This document shows, in pieces, positions 11,001 to 24,211 of a stretch of DNA of 64,000 bases. Position numbers and translations under genes: made by a program. Positions within the stretch are counted from its first letter, which is position 1. Every line of letters begins with the position of its first letter. This stretch comes from Limanda limanda (lineage: Eukaryota; Chordata; Actinopteri; Pleuronectiformes; Pleuronectidae): NCBI RefSeq assembly GCF_963576545.1, contig NC_083648.1:21129654-21193653 (forward strand), read 5' to 3'. Under the pieces are notes generated by a model. The model made no database searches. It saw only the letters and a list, made by a program, of their open reading frames with translations, and was not told the DNA's origin.

Positions 11001-14000
11001 AACTACAAATAACAGCCCCTCATCACCAATGCCTTTCTGCTCCCCCCTAGTTTTGGCAGGTGTAGTGTAGTGACGACAGCCAATCACGAGATGGCTGCAG
11101 TTTTCAGGTCCTGATACTGGTACAGGGACAGTCTTGAGGACTCTTGAGAGGAAAACAAATTGGCAAAGAGACAGAGGGGCTGAGGAGAGAGAGAGAGTCA
11201 GAGGGAGACGGGGTTGGAGAGATGCTTTGAGGAGTAATGGTTGCTTGGAGACTGTTGTCAAGGAGACGATGAGTCCTAGAGTCCTTTGGCATCTCATGTG
11301 TCCTATATTTATGTTGATTTTTCAGAAAGAGGAGGTTTTTGTTGTTTTTTTTACCTTTTCTTACCCCAGTAGCTGACTTCGAGACAGCTGGTGATAAGCA
11401 CAAAGGGACGGTGAACCCATCAAACCGAGGCAGTTTGGTATTTTATACAATACGTCTCGCAGCGTTTCAACTGCCACAAAAGGGGACATCATCACACTGG
11501 CAGGTCAGATAACTGTCAGATAATAGCATACGTTTGACAGCTACACAGAAGCCCACGGGAAATAGAAAGGGAAACAAGGAAAATATCATACAATTTCCTT
11601 ATTGTCACACCCGATCACTCTTTCAAATCGTGACAAAAATCCTCCCTCTCAGTGTCTTCCTGTCGCTGACTCATTCTGGGGTTTCTTGGGCGGAAGAATC
11701 CTTCTCAATAGTAAAAGAGACAGACAAGAAAACCCACCTGCTGTGTGCCTGTGAGAGCCTGTCGAACTAACTCCTCATTTTGCTCCAAATGAAGACTATT
11801 TTCAGTGAGAGCTGTGCCTAACGAATGATGCTCATTAACCCGAGGTGTGGGTGTAGACACGTTAGCGAGGAGGTAATACTGGAAATAAGTGGAACTAGGG
11901 ACAGACCGAGACATGTGGAAACTGCAGTGACGTCCATTAACTAGTCTGGCCGGATATTGAGTGGCATTGAAGGAAGTGTTGCTGAAATCCCCAGAGAATC
12001 CATGTGATTTCCTTTCAAGGACCAGTGGCTCGTCGCACTCCAAAGGTCATTGTTCCTCTGATTTGCCTCCTGAGTGCACCGCTGATTATCTGTTCACGGA
12101 GCTGAAATAAAAGAACAACAAAAGGGAGCGAGGGCGAGCCCGGCCGGCCTCACTCGAAAATCACACTCAGAATGAAGCACATGCAATTAAAAGTGGCTTG
12201 TCAAAGCGAGAGGCTCGCAGTGACACCATCATTGTAACAGTGGGTTGAACAAGAGGGCACCAATCAGCCTCATTATGGTCTGAATCCCTTGTGCAGGGTT
12301 TCCAGTAATGTGGATTAATACCAGGTCAAACGGTGACAGCAAAGCAAATATGGAAAGACTCTAACTAGATGCTTCAGCGATGATTAGTGTACATGACGGT
12401 AGATGATTTTATTATTTTCCCATAAGCGCTATTCATGAAAAAGGTCTAATTGATTGATTTCTTGCAGAGAGTTAGATGAGAGGTTCAATGAAAGGTTCAA
12501 ACTCTCTCATCTGTTTGATGAATATGAAGCTGGAGACGTTAGCTTAGCTTAGCACAGAGGCAGAACGTAGAGGGAATCTAGGTTTTGTAAAAAAGTAAGA
12601 AAATTCACTTATCTCAAAAGTCTACTTTTTGTCTTGTGTGTTCAGAAAGTGTATTAAAAATCAAGGTAGTTGATTGACGGGCTATTTTTCGACAGGAGCA
12701 GTGATTTGTTAGGCTTTGTCCAAAATAACTTGCAGTTTGTTGTTTTATGGACTACATTTACAGGCTGAATCAGAGTATGAATTATTTTCTCTTTAAGATT
12801 CATATGCAAACAAATTATGAATGGAATAAATCCCTGCAGTGTACACTACATGAAATAAATCGTATAAATGCAGAAAATACACATCCCAAATTTGCCAGAC
12901 ACTACACAAACTTTGTTTAATGTCCAAATCTAAATTTACTATTTACTATAAATTAGTGTGTGTGTGTGCTTATATCAGGAAGCTGTGAATCATTGAATAA
13001 AGGTGTGATTTCAGACACAGACCTAAAATCATCACAGTGATGTTGCCTAGCAACAGTCAATGACACCTATATCCCAGGTAACACATAGCTATTGTTCTCA
13101 GCCAGGATGTGGCTCACTATACAACAGCATCATCGCTTTTACTCTGGTTTGTGTGAATTAAAAAATCACAGGTGTTAAACCCAGAGGATAAGATCAGCTG
13201 CTGGATGTTTCATTTGAGCCGGATCAGCTGTTTCCCACTACTTTCTGTTTTAAAGGCTAATCTCATTCACTCATTTTAGCTAAGTTTGTTTCTAGTTTTA
13301 GTAAGACAGCAGATCAGGATTGACTAAATACGTCCTTGTGATACCTCCAAGTAGCTGCTTATAATTGTCTCTAAGCTTCGAGAATTATTATTCAGTCTTT
13401 TATTCCTTTTATTCGAGGCCATGTGTTCTCTTATGGCCTCGTACCATTGAGTGAGCCAAGAGTTGGGAACAATTTCAGTATGAAAAAATGAAAATTCACC
13501 ACTATGCCGATGGAGGGGTGCATGAAGTGTTTGAGTCAACAAAACACTTTTGGAGTTTCAGGGGTAAACAGCATTTCAGCAAAATCCAATACAATTGAAG
13601 TAAAAGGTGTCCACTTCTTCAAATGTAAAAACAGGATAAAAAACACAAAATGCCTTCATACTGCTCCTGCCACTTTACTCCTGAAACTCCCGAGTGTTTA
13701 GTGGACTCTAAAACTTCAGCCTACCCTCGATCGGCATAGGGGTGAGTATGAGTGAAGTTTCATTTTTGGATGTTTCATCTTAATTGGACCATGAGTGAAA
13801 TATCTATATATCTATAATATCTCTGCATAGCTGACAATTTGACTTTATATTCTGCAAGTGGAAAGTTCAGGATGTCTGAAAAAACAAAACAGGATTCTCC
13901 CTCTTCTGCATCGGTTTCTGGACAGACAATTTACTTTTGTGTTTTTTCCCCCAATTGAGATTTTTGATTCTTTCAGCAACACAAATTAAATTGATTTCAT

Positions 14001-15293
14001 CCCAGGTGTATTCCAATGGTTGCATGTGGTAAAAATGTTAAATGCAGCTTTTCTAGTCTTGATGACAACTCAGAGTGCTTTGCACTACATTTTTTGCCAA
14101 TCACAAATTCATACAGTGCATCTATGTGCAGCACTTTCTCTATCAGACACAGCTGGCACAGGCGTCAGGGGATCCTGAGCCACAGCCCTGTCACAGCCCT
14201 GCACACGACAGTTAGATGCCATGGAAATGTGAAAAAATTTGCTTTTAAAAAAAAATGATGTTGTGAACTGATCTTTTCTATACTCTTCAGTGGCGGAAAA
14301 TTGCTCTCTAGGTGAAGTCATGCTTTAGTGATGGGCTGCTCTCATCACTTTACATTCTGAATGAAAATGGAGACGCTTCACTGATGCAAAGTAGACTTCT
14401 GTGGTTGCACTGATTTATATGTTATGTGAGCTTTCTGACATCTGATTTCCAATGTATTGTACTACATTGAAAAAAAGATGTTGCTAAAATACAGAAAAAC
14501 ACAATTAGAATTACTATACAGTAGAATCAACACCTCTGATTTGTATCCACACCTCCACACAACACTTTTATAAAGGTTGAATTTATTACATGACTGATTT
14601 ACAGTGCTGAGATGTTTCTATTTTTCGCTCCAACATGCTAATCCTCGCTGTTTTGCATGAGAAATCGTGGTTGAAACGATTTGCCCCGTGTGTCTGAATC
14701 TGTACATTATAGAAGAGTTTGCTGACCATGTGTGTATATCAAACTAGGTAAATTGCCATGGGGTAAGGTGATCGTTCTTGTTGTTCCAGAACCAGTAACA
14801 CGTGCTGGAACCTTACTTCTTGGCTCTGTGTGAATTGATAATCAATGATCTGTGCTAATGTGTCTCCAACTGGCCTGCGACTAAAGATTTAATTTTCATT
14901 TTATCACAGCAGGGACTTTTTTTTTGTTTCCATTGAAGAAACACGACATTCAGAGCAACTGAAGGATCAATTATAGAATCATGGGTTTTACCCATTATGC
15001 TCATCCCAGCAATTGCAATGACAAACAACATGACTCTCAAGGATAAGATGTTTCAGCTGTGTGTCTTTGGCTCAGAGTTTCTGACAGTTTTGCAAGTTGA
15101 CTGTATGTGTACACATTGGAGCCGGTGCTTATGTCAGAACCGAACCCAGACCTCAGGGAAACATTGAATGCTCCACTAGCACCCCCTACAGGCCATGCAG
15201 ATTCTTGCACCTAATGGCACAACAGTGGTTTGAGCTAAAGACTGAGGCTGTATTAACTCTCCTGAGACCACACAAGGACAGACAATTTGTTAT
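8044..15293. other. Intergenic region, including REM2-like 3'UTR; no gene seen
   Basis: No frame here resembles a known protein. The first part must be 3'UTR of the REM2-like gene: candidate AATAAA signals are at 8471-8476 and 9287-9292, and I cannot say which is used. A G run (about 8453-8464) and a copy of a fish repeat (12436-12590) are present. About 12030-12330 looks unlike the surrounding AT-rich DNA and carries no repeat hallmarks I recognise; it might be a conserved noncoding element, but that is a guess. Confidence 0.6.
12436..12590 (+). repeat. Copy of a fish repeat with GAGAGTTAGATGAGA and TTAGCTTAGCTTAGCA blocks
   Basis: The ordered blocks TTTCTTGCAGAGAGTTAGATGAG, CTCTCATCTG, AATATGAAGCTGGAG and GTTAGCTTAGCTTAGCACAG belong to a repeat that is very common in percomorph genomes. 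Other fragments of it are at 39785-39850, 46100-46185, 48255-48305 and 53440-53520. Confidence 0.7.
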
Positions 15294-15299
15294 TTTATT
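15294..15299 (-). terminator. NOP9 candidate polyadenylation signal AATAAA
   Basis: AATAAA on the - strand, about 47 bases after the NOP9 stop codon (15346-15348). This implies a very short 3'UTR. More distal signals are possible. Confidence 0.55.
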
Positions 15300-15345
15300 T
15301 TTATGAACATATGTAGGAAATAACAATGAAAGCTGTTAAGAATTT

Positions 15346-18300
15346 CTATTCCAGAATGTCACTGAAAAGCTTCCTCTTCTTGGACTCGCCCGCCTGTATT
15401 TCCTGCCAGTGCGCTCGTCTGTGCACAAAGTGGGTGAGAGCGAATTTGGCCCACACGTGACGAGCGAACTGATGCGACCTCAGCTGGTTTTCACTTGGAA
15501 CTGGAAGAGAAGGAGCGATAGGTGAGGGGTAATATTGCATTTGAACTGGATAAAATGTGAAATTCTACAGAAAAGGGTGTGAAAGCCTGTTTGCGTTACC
15601 TAGGTCCTGTGCGATGCTTTGCCTCTGATTCACGGATGCACTGTTCCATATGGCTTCCAGCACCCGACTGCCCAGCCTGGAGCACGCCATCTGAACATGC
15701 AGACCCTGTGAGGAGAAATGGTTTGATGAAAAAGCTTCTTGTCCCGCCTCTTTCATAATGTTCAACTCTTTGCCCTTCCCCTCTATTCTCTGAATTATTT
15801 CTCAGATATTCACATAATTTTAACATAGATTAAGTCTGTAACTTAAATGTCCACAGAAGAGAGGAGACTGGAACTTTCCTCTAATCAGGAAGTGTATTTT
15901 ACACCCTCTGGAGGGCGTATTCTAAAGTCAGACTAAAGGCATGTTTGGAATTAAGTTACTTATGTGAAAGTCAGTCATACTAGCAACAGTATGGTCAAGC
16001 AACCATGTCTAAAAAGATGTCTAATTTAAATGACAAAATATATGAATGGATAAAAAAAACATTTTTTCCCAGATTCAAAGTTGACTGCAGCTTCTGATTT
16101 ATTAAATGTCAGAAAAGCTGCTTTCAGACATGCAGTGAACTCCACAGCTCTTTTCTTTTCTCTGGAGGAGCTGTATGTGTGAGTGCAAATGTCCGATTGA
16201 GAGGCTCCACAGTTTCTTTGGACTTTCTCTGCCTGGTCCCCTAGTATAAAGCCCTTAGAACATTTGTGGAAATTCACCACACAGCGTGTTCACATTTCTC
16301 TGGACTTTATCCGCAGGTCATGAAGAGGCTAAATAGAGGATAATGACCACTGAAATTTCCTCAAGTCCAGAGGAACATCAAAGCGATCAACTTGTCTACT
16401 AATCGTTTCTGTTTTGAATAATCAATTAGCGCCCTTGTTCTCGTACCTCCAGTCTCCTGAGGATCTTGCCCCTCCCTTTGTCGCTTGATGTGGTGACGAG
16501 GGCCTGGAGGACGTGGCTGCCTGCAGGGTCAGAGGCCAGCGTCAGGATGTCAGCCTGGCTCAGGGTGCGCAGGCTGCTGAGGAGGACCGAGCGCTCCTTG
16601 AACCTGGACAGCGCCTGGACCAGCCGCGAGCCGTGATAACAGATGGACGCCAGCGGGACCTGGAAAATGATCAAGAAATCCACAAAGTCACCTCCCTGCA
16701 TCTGCAACATGTATTTAACATCAACACACTGTAGCATTCATTCATACATGATTGGATTCCTCTCAGCTGCTCACCTCTGTTGACGTGCCGCCCTCTGCTG
16801 TTTCAGAGTGGTAGTACACCTCATAGGTGAGCAGGGACATGAATAGGGGGAGGCAGCTGACGTGTCGGGAGCCGGGCTCAGCGCAGTGGAACGCCTGCGA
16901 GTCAACAGGATCCCAATTAATCCGTAAATCAAACATTTAGTAGTTTTATAGTGTTATCAAGTTTCGATCTCGGTCGTAAAAGAGGAATAAACAGTAACAA
17001 GGACTTTGTTATATTGATTTGACACCCGTGTGGACCTTCATAAGTCAATAAGATATACTCTTTAGGGCTTACACGCAGGAGACACTGCAGCATCTCGTCC
17101 TGTTTCTCTTCGCTCTCTGCACAGCTCTCTGCCAGCTGGACGATCACCCCCATGTGACCTGAGGCCAGGACGGCCTCCACACCTTGGATCAGCTCATCGA
17201 ACAACGTCAGGAACTACAGAGACAGAAGATGGGACAGAGTTCAATATTCAGTTACAATTTATTACAGATTTTCCACAACAGGCAGGCTGACAAACAAAAA
17301 GACAGTATGACAATACAAGTAATTTAATGCTCGACATATTTGACACATAATGTGACCATAGGTACACATGCATTCTTACTTTGCTCCATCACATAAATAC
17401 TGTGGCTCAGGAGGTAGAGTAAGTGTTCCACTAATCAAAGAGTCAGCGGTTTGATCCCAAAGTCCTTGGGCAAGATACTGAACCAAAAATTGCCCCTGAC
17501 AGCTGATGCTGGATGTACTGTATGGATGTGTGTGTGAATGGCAAAACTGTATGTAAAAGCATTTTTTAAAGACAGTAATTCCTTAATCATACATGGATAA
17601 GATGGGATGACTAAAATATGAATTCCAGAACATTAACTATTTTATTAAAAAGAGAGGAGAGCATGTTGTTGACCTCATTGCGACCCATAGCACCCCCCTT
17701 GTCTGGATAAATCAGGGATTATGCAGCTTCTTCCATACTTAAGGTTCAGGAAATTCTTCATCTAATTACTCGAGTTAAAACAAACAACCTTTATGACTTT
17801 CCAGATAATAAGGATTAAACGTTCTGTTGCCAGTGCACGCTGATGATATTTTGAACAGACTTACAATTGATGTCGTTGGACAGACTGCACAACAAGTCTG
17901 TTGTATTCATGTTCAAAATAAGAGTGCATCACTGACTATGTCGCATAGGGCTGGACAGTTATTACCTACCATTGTGTATTTGGCGGACGCTGCAGTCAGA
18001 CGCTGTATGGGAAAGTTGGCGATGGGATGGAGGGCTAGGTCGACCATGTGACCCTTGAGATGGTTCTTGTAGAGGTCCCGCAGAAGGGGCTTGTGGGATA
18101 GCTGTATGATCGTCTCAATGAGGTGACTCGAAGCCTGATCCTTCAGGAAGACCAGAAGAGGACTACAGCCAAAAGAAAAACAATTCCCCATGTTACACTT
18201 AGTGGAAATAACATCATCTATAAAATCAATAAATGTCATGTAGGATTCAGGATTGACCTCAGTCCCGGAGCAGCACTGCGACTCGTTAGGTACGCCATGA

Positions 18301-21300
18301 TTTGTTTGAGGAGCTGTTTGCAGAGCTTGGGCCTTTTCCTGTGACAGACAGTCAACATGGTCTGGAACACTGCGCTGGCAACAGCATCTGTCACGCTCAC
18401 TAGACAGGAAAGAGTGGCGAAGAGAGATAAAAGTAGTCAATCTTTTCACCTTTTGTTTTGTTCGCCCTGTGGCAAACTGTTATTCACTGTACTTCAATCC
18501 TGTGTGTTTATCCTTGAGGTCCAACAAGCTCATATGCATAAGAGTTGTTTTGAATATTTACATATTTTAGTCGTTTTTCATTCTGTTGGGGTGACATGGG
18601 GATACCTTGGCAGTGATAGAAAATGTTTTGAAAACTGCAGGTAAAGTCTACTTATGTTATGCAGATTATCATTGTATTAATACCAAGTGCTAAAGATGAG
18701 TCAGAAACAGCCTCCAGTAATAGAAAGGCTCACCAAGTATCCAGCTGTTTAGATCAATTACAGCACATGAGGCCCAGAGGAGGGACATACCGGCTGATAC
18801 AATTCAATACAACCACAGAGTGACTGAGCCCTGCTGGGGACTTGATGCAGCGATGGGGGGGACATGAGTCAATGTCTTTTGAATTTTGGAAATAATTGTC
18901 GGGTTGTTGATCGTCTGGTTATTAATTATTTACTTATTTATTCAACAGGATTCTTTCTCTGCTTCCTGAATGGATTCAGCCATTATGCTGGAGACTGCTG
19001 CTATAATGATGGAAGTAAGTATTTCCAATAATTTACATAATGCTAGATCCTGATTATAATTAATTACTTTAAAGTACATACAGCATCCTTTTCTTTGATG
19101 GCTAGATCAGTCAAATGTGAAATGAAATGGGTAACTTTTCTTCACCATTAGAAAGGACCTAAGATATATCTAAAGCTCAGCTCTATAAAACCGTAATTCT
19201 ATGTTACATAACCTTGTATTAATCCATTATTCCTCCCTCCCTTCTCTCTTTTTGCTGCAGGCTGTCTTTAGTGTGTGATGGTGGGATCCGGCCCTGTCAT
19301 TTATTGACGTTCAAAAACCCACACAGTGTACTGAGGCCTTTACTCATTCAAATTATTTTTACCTCCAAGGAGGTTGTTTGTTTGTTTGTTAGCAGGATTA
19401 CACAAAAACTGCTGGATGGATTGTCATAACATTTAGTGGAAGGATGCTGTATGGGTCAGGGAACAACATATTTCTTTAACATAGTTTTGCCACAAAGAGA
19501 ATAATTAATGAATCTTAATAAAGAAGATCAGACACGTTTAGAGCACTGATGTGAATTTAAATGTGGTTCCATGAGGGGACTAAATAGATAAATTAAATGA
19601 AATCCTAAATATGTAGATACTAAATACAACTCTAAAAATCACATTTAATATAAATGTAAGGAGAAAATGTTTAACTCTACTGATATTTGTTCCATGTCTA
19701 TATTTCCACAACTATAGTTCACAACTTTCTCCTCTCCATGTTTTAAAATATTTAAAAATCATTCCAGATCAAAGTTATCTTTTGGAAAATCTAAATGTGT
19801 GAGATTAGGTTGGCCCCATGACTTATTTTTTGTGCAATACCACAATGCTTGTGATTATACGTGTCGTGTCTGGGTTTGATGGAAGATGACTCACGATTAA
19901 TGTTTTCCATCAAGGTCTCCGTGAGGCTCTTCAGCTCGTACCAAAAGGACGTGGGAATCTCAAAGTCTGTCAGCAGAGGAACGACCCCGCGCACCTTTGC
20001 ACCTGGAGAAAAATGAGGATATCAAAAAGGAATTCAAGATTAAAGCAAACATGCCTCTGGGTGTAAATGTCCTGACACACGCGGGAACAGCCTCAAAGAA
20101 CGGCCAACAATCAAAGCTCTATTTTCTTCTCGTCATGCTGGAATGAAAAGTAAAGTGCAGAGGGAAGTGAAAAACGCCACACGCAAAAGCCTTGATATCC
20201 AGACAGTTGTCTCTCTGTCTGCTGAGGGTTGACTGGAGCAGAAACACAGGGTCACAGATGTTCAAGAAGAAAAAAAACTGGATGTGTTAGGTCAGGGATT
20301 TTTTAAACTGAGAGTCAAGGCACTGACGGTGAGAATTAAAGGGGAGGCTCGGAGGGAGAGATGTGTGGTAACGATGCTACATGAGGTGAAACTTCCACAG
20401 CCAGAGCTCTCAATACAACTCAGTTCCTTATTCAGTGATTTGTCCTTTTGATCAACAAAAGCAGCAGTTGGAGCTGCAGCTGGAGACCAGACTGGTACCA
20501 ACAATCTGACCGAGGTCCCATTCCTGTGATCAAATCTTTTCTCATTTCTGATGTGAACATTAAATGAAACTCCATATCCTGTAGCTGCGTGATGTTGTAC
20601 ACGACACTGATTCCACACGATGGCATAGTGAATAACTGCACACTTTCTGGGGATACTATTATATCAGTCATGAATTAACCTGGGTCAATCCAATTATATA
20701 TCACAGAAAAGCAGAACATATGTAAAACTCAGCATAGTGAAGTTTTACAAGTAATTCAGAAACATTATTATTCCTGTTTATATCCCGAAAAATATCATAG
20801 GAACTGTATTTCCAAAACAATTTGAAGTGACAGATCCATTGAAATTTCATTTTAACGTTGCTTTATAAATACTTTTGTCCCTGCTTAAGCTCAAAATGGC
20901 TCAATGACACAAAAGGGATTGGCCACAATTAATTTGGTCTCTCGGACTTGTCCTGCAGAGAAACTCTGCAGAATCGGGTCTGAACTTTCTCCTGAATTTT
21001 CGTTTCACACATACACAACACAGCAGGGGCTCTCTGCTTAGAGACCTTCACAACATCAACAAATAATCTGCAGGATTCAGGTGAGGGGTGAAGCAGTAGA
21101 CAGAGGCAGGAACTCATGTACTAATTACAATGCGGAGCAGCTCTGTCGATGTTGTTTGAAGCACATTAGTGTCAGCCACGCAATGAATGTGTGTGTATGA
21201 GAGTGTGTGTTTGTACCTTGACGGGATTCAGTGCGGGGGGGTCCGAGGCAGCCTGCCAACAGGTGTAGGAGTGTGCGGACCACGTGTGAGCCATGGACAT

Positions 21301-22946
21301 GTTGGATGAACTCTTCAATGTTGTCTCTGACCACCTGACTGAGAGACAACACCTGCGCCTCCAGCAATTCAAAGCTCTCCTCTTCTCCTTCTGTGGTATA
21401 AAAAAAATGGAAGCAATCGATACAGACAAGCTGAGGTGTTTTGTCTGACTTTATTATTTGAATACAAAGAATTTGGCACGGTGATGAGAGAGGAATCTTA
21501 CCCGTCCACCTGGACATCTGTCTGACTGCACTTTCCACGACGTGGCCGCCGCAGCGATCGCAGGAAACCACTGCTAACTCTGAGCCGGATTCTCCGCCAA
21601 GTTCAGCCAGCACCTCTCCCACCTGCTCAGCGGTGGACAGAGGGAGCAGCCGCTGCAGGGTGATGCTTCCTGTGCAGTCCATCGCCACCATTATCGCTTG
21701 ACCTTTGACTTCAGAGAGCACATTCTCCACAAACATCGCTATGGGTGACAATGAGAGAGGAACCAGGGTCAACAGCGAAAAGATATAATGAAAAAGACCA
21801 GAGTAAAAAAATGTAAGGACAGTAGTGCTGAGCAGAGGGGAGGGGGGGTGGGGTAACATTGAAGTCATGAATATCTCAAGATCTCCCATCAATGCAAAGA
21901 GAAAGTTACACCTTTCAGTGAACATGGATGAAACTTCTTTAAACACTTTTCTAAAAGCACATTTTGGACTTTTAAAGCTGAGAGCTAAATGACAGATTAT
22001 CCGGTCAAACAAAAGACTGATCGAAATAATAAGCTGTTCATGTTCAGTAAGAACCAGGGCTACATATCATTTGAAATGAAGCTAAAAAGATTAGTCGATT
22101 TAATAACCAGACCCTCAAATAATTAAAGTAATTTTTCAGAGAAATGCTACATGTCTCATTCTCCGACTGCAAGTTTGAATTTTTTATACTGAATGCCTGT
22201 AGGTTTCTACTGACAGTTCATTGGTTAAAACAAGCAATTTGAAGCCGTAATGCACTTTGGGTTCTTGGAAATTATAATGGGGTTTAAAAATTGACATGCA
22301 ACACGTACAAGACACAAAAGAATATTTAATCTGGAAAGAGGTTTGAGAGCTTTTGGTAACAAGGACCGTAACTGGTGTCGATGTAAACAGAATCATGTGA
22401 TTTGTACGTTATGTTCTGCCTCCTACATGCTGTACTCAAGCGTCCCCGCCCCCCCATTTTCCTTTTTCATGCAAACGCGTCTGCCTCGGACAATCTCCTG
22501 CAGCGTTCCTCATATGTGAGAGGCAAACTCAGGAAAATGTCCAAACCTAATATTCTGGACTTTTTTCAGAGTTCATGTCTAAAAAGGGCCTTAATTAGAA
22601 GAAGGCACTTGTTTTTGTTCTGCTATGGAGGTGTACTATTATAATGTCATGGGTTCTTCTTCTGCCCTTTTCCAACCTTCCAGCTGCTCACATCATCAGA
22701 ACACTTATTCTCACCTCTCTCCTCTTTATCTTCAAAACCTTCAGCGAGTCTCTCTCCGACTCGGCGGAAATATCCCACGCTCATGGCGTCCAGGCGCTGC
22801 TTCCTGCCACCGTCTCCCTGACTCCTCTCTCCTTCTTCACCTCCCCACTTCTTTCTCTCTTCTCCTTTCCCATCATCACCACCGGGGTATTTCCTCTTCT
22901 TTCCTCCTCCATTCTGTGGATATGTTTCCACTGCTTCTTCCAACAT
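15346..22946 (-). CDS. nop9: NOP9 nucleolar Pumilio-repeat protein, complete, 11 coding exons
   Basis: NOP9 is a nucleolar RNA-binding protein built from Pumilio-like repeats; it binds the 3' part of pre-18S rRNA and is needed for 40S subunit maturation. CDS exons, in transcript order: 22946-22715, 21738-21502, 21390-21217, 20002-19895, 18399-18258, 18162-17970, 17213-17073, 16894-16775, 16659-16447, 15705-15600, 15500-15346. All introns are GT-AG, phases agree at every junction, and the total is 1821 nt (606 residues; human NOP9 is a little over 630). The start MLEEAVETYPQNGGG is followed by a basic nucleolar-type N terminus and by SVGYFRRVGERLAEGFED. Repeat landmarks include GSHVVRTLLHLLAG (exon 3), SPLLVFLKDQ and HPIANFPIQRL (exon 6), GSHVLQALV (exon 9), GSRVLEAIW (exon 10) and HQFARHVWAKF (exon 11). 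The protein ends KKRKLFSDILE, as in other NOP9 proteins. No frameshift or missing exon is seen. The ATG choice is the first in frame after the likely exon-2 acceptor. Confidence 0.95.
15900..16420. repeat. NOP9 intron 9 with fragment of a CTGCTTTCAGACATG-type repeat
   Basis: GCTGCTTTCAGACATG at 16118-16133 matches the terminal inverted repeat of the element at 26821-27334. A clear partner end is not visible, so this looks like a broken or partial copy. Nothing else of note is seen in the intron between exons 10 and 9 of NOP9. Confidence 0.45.
17398..17585 (+). repeat. tRNA-derived SINE in NOP9 intron 6
   Basis: The head resembles a tRNA gene: an A-box-like segment TGGCTCAGGAGGTAGAG (17403-17419) and a B-box-like segment GGTTTGATCCC (17448-17458), spaced as in polymerase III promoters. 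Then comes the familiar fish SINE body CTTGGGCAAGATACTGAACC, TTGCCCCTGAC and GGATGTGTGTGTGAATGG. It does not fold as a functional tRNA and is not called one. It lies between NOP9 exons 7 and 6, antisense to the gene. Confidence 0.85.
18400..19894 (-). other. NOP9 intron 4 (largest), with an interspersed repeat
   Basis: Intron between exon 4 (ends 19895) and exon 5 (starts 18399). It contains one recognisable repeat (19365-19490). I see no other gene or RNA in it. Confidence 0.8.
19365..19490 (+). repeat. Common fish interspersed repeat (CCAAGGAGGTTGTTTGTTTG)
   Basis: The blocks CCTCCAAGGAGGTTGTTTGT, AGCAGGATTACACAAAAACT, GGATGGATTGTCATAACATT and GTGGAAGGATG in this order are a familiar dispersed repeat of fish genomes. 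Class uncertain. Confidence 0.7.
20920..21110. repeat. Probable partial interspersed repeat in NOP9 intron 3
   Basis: Blocks such as TCTCCTGAATTTTCGTTTCACAC, CAACAAATAATCTGCAG and CAGAGGCAGGAACTCATG resemble the interior of the repeat family seen at 26821-27334. No terminal repeats are visible here. Confidence 0.45.
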
Positions 22947-22997
22947 AGCTGTCGCCTCACGGTGATGAGTTGAAGTTGATCAGTTGAATGTCTTGGT

Positions 22998-23600
22998 CCT
23001 GAGAGAGGAGATGATTGATCTTGTGTCTGTCACAGGAAACAAAAAACTCTATGAAATGAACATTGCTCAGATCCATCTGATTCACCAAAATGAATAACTG
23101 ATAGTTAGGTTTGTTAATGTTAAATGTGAAACCCTTAAGACTAGGACTAAGAGGAAAGTATCCCGTATATTTACATCGATGTATTCAATCTCATGGTTTG
23201 ATCTAAGACTGATACCAAGGGCAAGAAGGAAATTCAATGTAAACAAGGTAGATATATTTGTTTTGATCTCCGGCTTTAAATGTCTCAGGCGATATCACTA
23301 CATGCGTTTTATGAAAATTTAGTTGACTTGTTCTGGAAAGAGTTTGGCTGAATCGGACGTTACTTAAGTCGCTGCACGAGAACTGAAACACAAGTAAACT
23401 CTGAACTTATCACACAGTTTAAATAAATAGTTAAAGAAGAGTAAGATGACCCAGTCAGCCTGATTCATGTGAAATGCGACTCGATACAAACAGTAAACAC
23501 GAACCACTTCGACTCACGTGTCAGATGTGTTGAGCTGATCGTGGTTTCCTGACGCGGAGTGATGACGTAGGAGAGCCGCGACTCCTCCTCGTCTTCAACC
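22998..23600 (-). promoter_or_regulatory. Likely NOP9 noncoding exon 1, first intron and promoter
   Basis: On the - strand an acceptor CTCTCTCAG ends at 22999, 52 bases before the ATG, and a strong donor (GACAC then GTGAGT) lies at 23518/23517. This predicts a noncoding exon ending at 23518. Just upstream is a GC-rich island (about 23540-23590) with a cAMP-response-like element TGACGTAG and the E-box CACGTG at the donor. No TATA box is seen, as expected for a housekeeping gene. The transcription start is not determined. Confidence 0.6.
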
Positions 23601-24018
23601 ACTGAATATTAATATTATGTATATATAACTAAATATACACTGAATACAAATAGTCCCCTTCTTTTTTTAATCCAATTTTTTTAGTTCATTTGTTTTATTT
23701 TTCTTAATTTTCAACTTAATTTTCAAATCAAAAAAATATATGTAGTTGATTAAGACTCTATTTACAATGTTTAATATTTAGTTTGTGATGGAATTTCTTT
23801 TAAGTTAAGTCTTGAAAAATCAACAAAATTCCACATTCGCCTAATTGTTATTCTAACCACACACAGGACAGAGTTGACAATAGAACTTAATTAAATAGAA
23901 TCTGCATCATAAGTTTGGTTGAATGTTGTTGAATCATATGTAGGAATAAATCTATCTCAAGATAAAAAAAAAAAAGAATAAATCTAATACAAACAAATGG
24001 TAGCTTTTTTTATTGCAT

Positions 24019-24043
24019 AAGCTGATTTTTTTAAAATCAGCTT
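24019..24043. repeat. Short perfect palindrome (11-bp arms, 3-base loop)
   Basis: AAGCTGATTTT, then TTT, then AAAATCAGCTT. One more base pairs outward. AT-rich with no context suggesting a functional RNA. Confidence 0.7.
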
Positions 24044-24211
24044 AAGTGTCCTTATTGTTTGAAAAGCTGGAGTCTCTATAACAGCCCAAATAAAAATACT
24101 ACTGAGAAAATAAGTTTTGTTATCTATTAACATGTATATCTTAATTAACATTAATGACATGATTGTTAACCACGTCAGACAGTGTGAGGTGCACACTGAG
24201 CTGTGATGTGA

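Noticed and set aside
17398..17470. tRNA gene
   Set aside because: The A and B box-like segments belong to a tRNA-derived SINE with a characteristic tail; the cloverleaf stems do not pair.
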